Below, piece by piece: positions 41,158 to 43,840 of a DNA stretch of 43,840 nt. The notes below the pieces were generated by a model that worked only from the letters and a program-made list of their open reading frames with translations, had not been told where the DNA came from and made no database searches. A program made the translations under genes and the position numbers. The stretch's first letter is position 1. Every line of letters begins with the position of its first letter. Origin of the DNA: an uncultured Bacteroidia bacterium (GTDB lineage: Bacteria; Bacteroidota; Bacteroidia; Bacteroidales; Prolixibacteraceae); the NCBI GenBank assembly GCA_903897145.1, contig CAIUAN010000004.1, positions 1-43,840 of the forward strand, given 5' to 3'.

Positions 41158-43464
41158 TTATTTAACCCGAAATAGTTTTGTTTGAGCTTGATTTAAATGA
41201 ATTGTGACCTTATTATGCTCAATAACGGGCCTCTCGGAATTCCATATTTCAATGATATCCTTTGTTTCTTGGCTATTTATCTGCGGAAGATTGAAAATGG
41301 TTTGAACGGATTGATTTGCCGTGTGATTGATCCCCTCCTCCATGTTCCCAGCAAGTACCATTAAACTTCCATCCTCTTTCTGCCATGCAGCAATAGGCAA
41401 AGGGGAATATGGTTCGATTTGGTCTACTGAAACGAATCCCCCTTTTTTCGTCATTTGGTTGATCTGCCTCGCTGTTAACACAAATGGGATCGGACTACCT
41501 AATAATTGATCGAGAGATTTGCCATAGCTGCCTGGATCATTCAGGAGATTTTTGGAAAACTCAGGTGCATTCCAAAAGATTACATTTTTCCCACCCACTC
41601 CATTATAGGTCAGGCATGGAGAATCAAATACCGAATAGATCGTTTGATTGTCGGGTGTTATGTTATTTTTTGAGTAGGGTTGAAATAGGGGAAATGTATT
41701 GGGTATTGACTCAAATATCCCTTGAGTTTGATAATTGGTCGTGCCAATATATTTCGTTTCGGATGAGCTTTTATCGCGGGTAGAAATACCAAGAAGAGAT
41801 GAAATATCGCTGTCTAATCCGCCCGCAGGACTAGCAAAAACAGCGGCGGGCTTGCCCGAACTTAAGGTGCTCAGGATATTGCTTTTCTCCGATTCCTTCA
41901 GATGTACAGGCGTTTGAAAGATCAGCAGATCGCTTTCAATTCGCGGAAGATACTCTGAACGGGTGATTGACAAGATGGGAATCGACCATTTCATCAAAGT
42001 CCCCGCTTGCTCATCGATCCATTCCCCGATGGCTTCACTTGGTTTGTTTGCCGATTGCCATTCCATTGCACTGCGACAATAAACAAGGGTTGGACCCATA
42101 ATTTTTGTCGTTTTGCTTGCATCTGTGAAGGCGGCATTACTTGTTTCGCTCAAGAATTTCACATCATCTTCAGATAGTAAGTTCTTCCCTTTGTTGCCCC
42201 AAGAGATATAACTTCCTCTGGGCATTTTTAACCCATCCGGTTTCTTGACTGTGGCATGAGCAAAGGCCCAGATGCCCCATCTTAAACGTTCCGTGGCATT
42301 GTGAATAATGTCCCATGACTCCCAAGCATCAAAGGTTTCAATTAAAAAATAATGGTGGACTTTGGTATCCGCAAGAATTGCTGCATGACCTAGCAAATAA
42401 CTCAACTGATAGGTCCATCCCAACAACTGATTGTTCCAGAAACCTTCAGGTCGTTGACCCACTTCATTCCATGCGCCAGCCCATGTTTGGTCGATCCAGC
42501 CATCGAGATAGCCCTCTTTTGCAATGGTTTCTAGATCGAAACAGTTAACGCGCCAATCGGCTACTGCGCTTGCTGCATTTGAATAACCGATCACCAACCC
42601 TTTTGGATTCGCGATCTTGGATTGTTTCACTAAGTCGCCAGTGGCTAGACTCCAATTTTTCACTAATTCTGGATCTGGAGAAGCACTTTTCCCAAAAGGG
42701 CCTCTTTTCCCATAGATCCCAACTCCCATATAACTATCCCTTAGAATAATAAAGTCAAGGTCAGTAGCTTTTGAAAGGCTTCCCCATTGTTTCCCAAAAA
42801 ATTCAGTAAAGAGCGTCCCTTCTTCAATTCCGTTGGGGAATGCGCCGTATTTTGTGTTGTCAGCTTCAAGTTTGGCAATAAGGTTTGGGGCATTGTTGAG
42901 GTAGGCATTTTGATGTTTTATAGAAAACTGAGTCTTCTCTCCATCGTAAATACTCTCAAACCCAACAACAAAGGTCCCGACCATAACATTCTCTAATTGG
43001 AACTTCTTCGAGGCCGTTTTCTTTAATAGGATTGACAATTTTTTTAAGTCGGCATAAGACCAAGGTTCAAAATTTATTATTTCAGGTTTATCGGCCTTGT
43101 TAAAGCGTGTTTTCCATTGTTTCATTCGCTCAATTGAATTCCCTTTTAGTTTTTCTTGGTCCTTGAACCATGGATACTTTTTCATGTTTTTGGGCAATTG
43201 AATTGTCTCTTTCAGATTTCCATGCCATTCGAAGAGGTAGTCACTAGTCCATCCGACATTAAGGACAATACCTCTCCACCCATCGATACCTTGAAATAGA
43301 GGATTAAATCGTTCCCAAAACTGATTGACAGATTGCTCCATATTTTTTTGCTCAAACCAACAAAGATCAATCTCAAGCCATCGATCGGTCTTCAATTGCT
43401 CGCTTGCCTTGCTGGCTATTGGTGGCACAAAAAGTAAAAGGCAGATCAGGGTAACTAGTTTCAT
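41158..43464 (-). CDS. large secreted protein, possible glycoside hydrolase
   Basis: A 768-residue protein with a clear signal peptide (KLVTLICLLLFVPPIASKAS). The N-terminal 400 residues are rich in Trp, Tyr and acidic residues with barrel-like strand motifs (IDGWRGIVLNVGWTSDYLFEW, TDLDFIILRDSYMGVG, GYLDGWIDQTWAGAWNEVG, HHYFLIETFDAWESWD), suggesting a (beta/alpha)8 barrel of the glycoside hydrolase kind. The middle part (about 455-560: PTLVYCRSAMEW, SDLLIFQTPVHL, KPAAVFASPAGG) resembles the amidotransferase-like domain found in some beta-galactosidases, and the C-terminus is beta-rich. I do not recognise the family with certainty; catalytic acids cannot be assigned. Confidence 0.6.
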   Translation of the reverse strand: MKLVTLICLLLFVPPIASKASEQLKTDRWLEIDLCWFEQKNMEQSVNQFWERFNPLFQGIDGWRGIVLNVGWTSDYLFEWHGNLKETIQLPKNMKKYPWFKDQEKLKGNSIERMKQWKTRFNKADKPEIINFEPWSYADLKKLSILLKKTASKKFQLENVMVGTFVVGFESIYDGEKTQFSIKHQNAYLNNAPNLIAKLEADNTKYGAFPNGIEEGTLFTEFFGKQWGSLSKATDLDFIILRDSYMGVGIYGKRGPFGKSASPDPELVKNWSLATGDLVKQSKIANPKGLVIGYSNAASAVADWRVNCFDLETIAKEGYLDGWIDQTWAGAWNEVGQRPEGFWNNQLLGWTYQLSYLLGHAAILADTKVHHYFLIETFDAWESWDIIHNATERLRWGIWAFAHATVKKPDGLKMPRGSYISWGNKGKNLLSEDDVKFLSETSNAAFTDASKTTKIMGPTLVYCRSAMEWQSANKPSEAIGEWIDEQAGTLMKWSIPILSITRSEYLPRIESDLLIFQTPVHLKESEKSNILSTLSSGKPAAVFASPAGGLDSDISSLLGISTRDKSSSETKYIGTTNYQTQGIFESIPNTFPLFQPYSKNNITPDNQTIYSVFDSPCLTYNGVGGKNVIFWNAPEFSKNLLNDPGSYGKSLDQLLGSPIPFVLTARQINQMTKKGGFVSVDQIEPYSPLPIAAWQKEDGSLMVLAGNMEEGINHTANQSVQTIFNLPQINSQETKDIIEIWNSERPVIEHNKVTIHLNQAQTKLFRVK

Positions 43465-43666
43465 AAAGCGGGTTAGGTTAGCGATTAATTTTCTTTGAGG
43501 TTTGTTTTTTGGCGGCTGTCTTGGATATGGGCACGACTTCTAGGGTGTGAGGATAAAAATACAATTTAATCGCAATCGATATGAATAGCATGAAAATTCA
43601 AATGGTCTTAAACAGTTTTTAATAAAGCGCAATCGGATTTTTAAGGGAGGTGGATTAATAGGACGG
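43465..43666. other. gene-free gap before the terminal repeats
   Basis: Upstream region of the large secreted protein gene. I see no convincing promoter, RNA gene or reading frame here. The last 25 bases (GGAGGTGGATTAATAG) resemble the sequence preceding the second repeat copy (GGAGGGAATAATGG), so the repeat homology probably fades into this stretch. Confidence 0.4.
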
Positions 43667-43734
43667 ATTACTTTCAGTGATCCGGTTTTGGGGGTCCTAT
43701 CAACTAATCCCAGCGGTGCTCGCATCCTCATTGA
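43667..43734. repeat. direct repeat, copy 1 (68 bp)
   Basis: Runs from ATTACTTTCAGTGATCCGG to CCTCATTGA. It differs from copy 2 by one T in a T4/T5 run and by T instead of C in CATCC/CACCC. It contains a small hairpin GGTG-CTCG-CATC (43715-43726) with a G-U pair where copy 2 has G-C. It is followed by a spacer with the inverted repeat CAAACG GTCAG CGTTTG (43735-43751). Confidence 0.88.
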
Positions 43735-43771
43735 CAAACGGTCAGCGTTTGCATGGAGGGAATAATGGCGA

Positions 43772-43840
43772 ATTACTTTCAGTGATCCGGTTTTTGGGGG
43801 TCCTATCAACTAATCCCAGCGGTGCTCGCACCCTCATTGA
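43772..43840. repeat. direct repeat, copy 2 (69 bp, reaches window end)
   Basis: Second copy of the repeat, starting 105 bases after copy 1 and running exactly to the last base of the window, so the true length and copy number are unknown. The hairpin GGTG-CTCG-CACC (43821-43832) is perfectly paired here. Confidence 0.88.

Noticed and set aside
43540-43809. A reverse-strand frame covering both terminal repeats (TGSLKVIR repeated)
   Set aside because: Only a TTG start is available, a one-base indel between the copies shifts the frame, and the stop at 43810-43812 blocks extension. The repeat is better treated as non-coding.
43667-43840. CRISPR array
   Set aside because: The repeats are about 69 bp with a single 37-base spacer, much longer than CRISPR repeats, and no cas gene is nearby.

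Overview
This 43.8 kb window looks like chromosomal DNA from a Bacteroidota bacterium, probably class Bacteroidia. The evidence is the mnmG-apt-uvrC order, an ftsX-DUF3098-truB-queA block, a TonB-dependent receptor with a CarboxypepD-type N-terminal domain, lipoprotein-rich envelope genes, and promoters of the Bacteroidota type (TTTG, about 19 bases, TAnnTTTG) instead of -35/-10 boxes. The DNA is AT-rich and reads with the standard code; TAA, TAG and TGA all end genes here. No phage, transposase, CRISPR array or rRNA was found.

Layout. (1) 1-8.9 kb, housekeeping: 5'-truncated mnmG, a parS-like 16-bp palindrome on its stop codon, apt, uvrC, lplA (reverse), an initiator tRNA-fMet with its own promoter and terminator (reverse), an alpha-glucan phosphorylase, a small reading frame broken by an amber codon, and tsaB. 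(2) 8.9-18.5 kb, surface polysaccharide cluster: glycosyltransferases of the GT4 and GT2 types, a Wzx-like flippase, two FkbM methyltransferases, and homologues of WbpE, WbpD and WbpB, three steps of UDP-2,3-diacetamido-2,3-dideoxy-glucuronate synthesis. (3) 18.5-24.7 kb: a YfhO-type membrane protein, then ftsX, a DUF3098 protein, truB and queA, converging on efp. (4) 24.9-29.9 kb: a TSUP permease, a membrane-fusion lipoprotein plus TolC-type channel, a rubrerythrin carrying a lipoprotein signal, and tpx. (5) 30.1-33.9 kb: ribulokinase, a structured leader or small-RNA candidate ahead of a conserved-looking 79-residue protein, and an APC amino-acid permease. (6) 34-43.5 kb, envelope and nutrient locus: a calcineurin-fold phosphoesterase, a beta-helix lipoprotein, a TonB-dependent receptor, an endonuclease/exonuclease/phosphatase-fold lipoprotein and a large secreted protein that may be a glycoside hydrolase. 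(7) 43.6-43.84 kb: a direct repeat of about 69 bp with a period of about 105 bp, cut by the window end.

The most interesting points are the parS-like site; the TonB-receptor locus, in which both phosphoesterase-fold proteins have lost canonical catalytic or metal-binding residues; a 14-bp inverted repeat that could hide the tsaB start codon in read-through transcripts; the leader-RNA candidate before the 79-residue protein; the exported rubrerythrin; and the terminal repeats. No complete, clearly novel defence or mobile system is visible. All functional calls come from reading motifs; no database search was possible.
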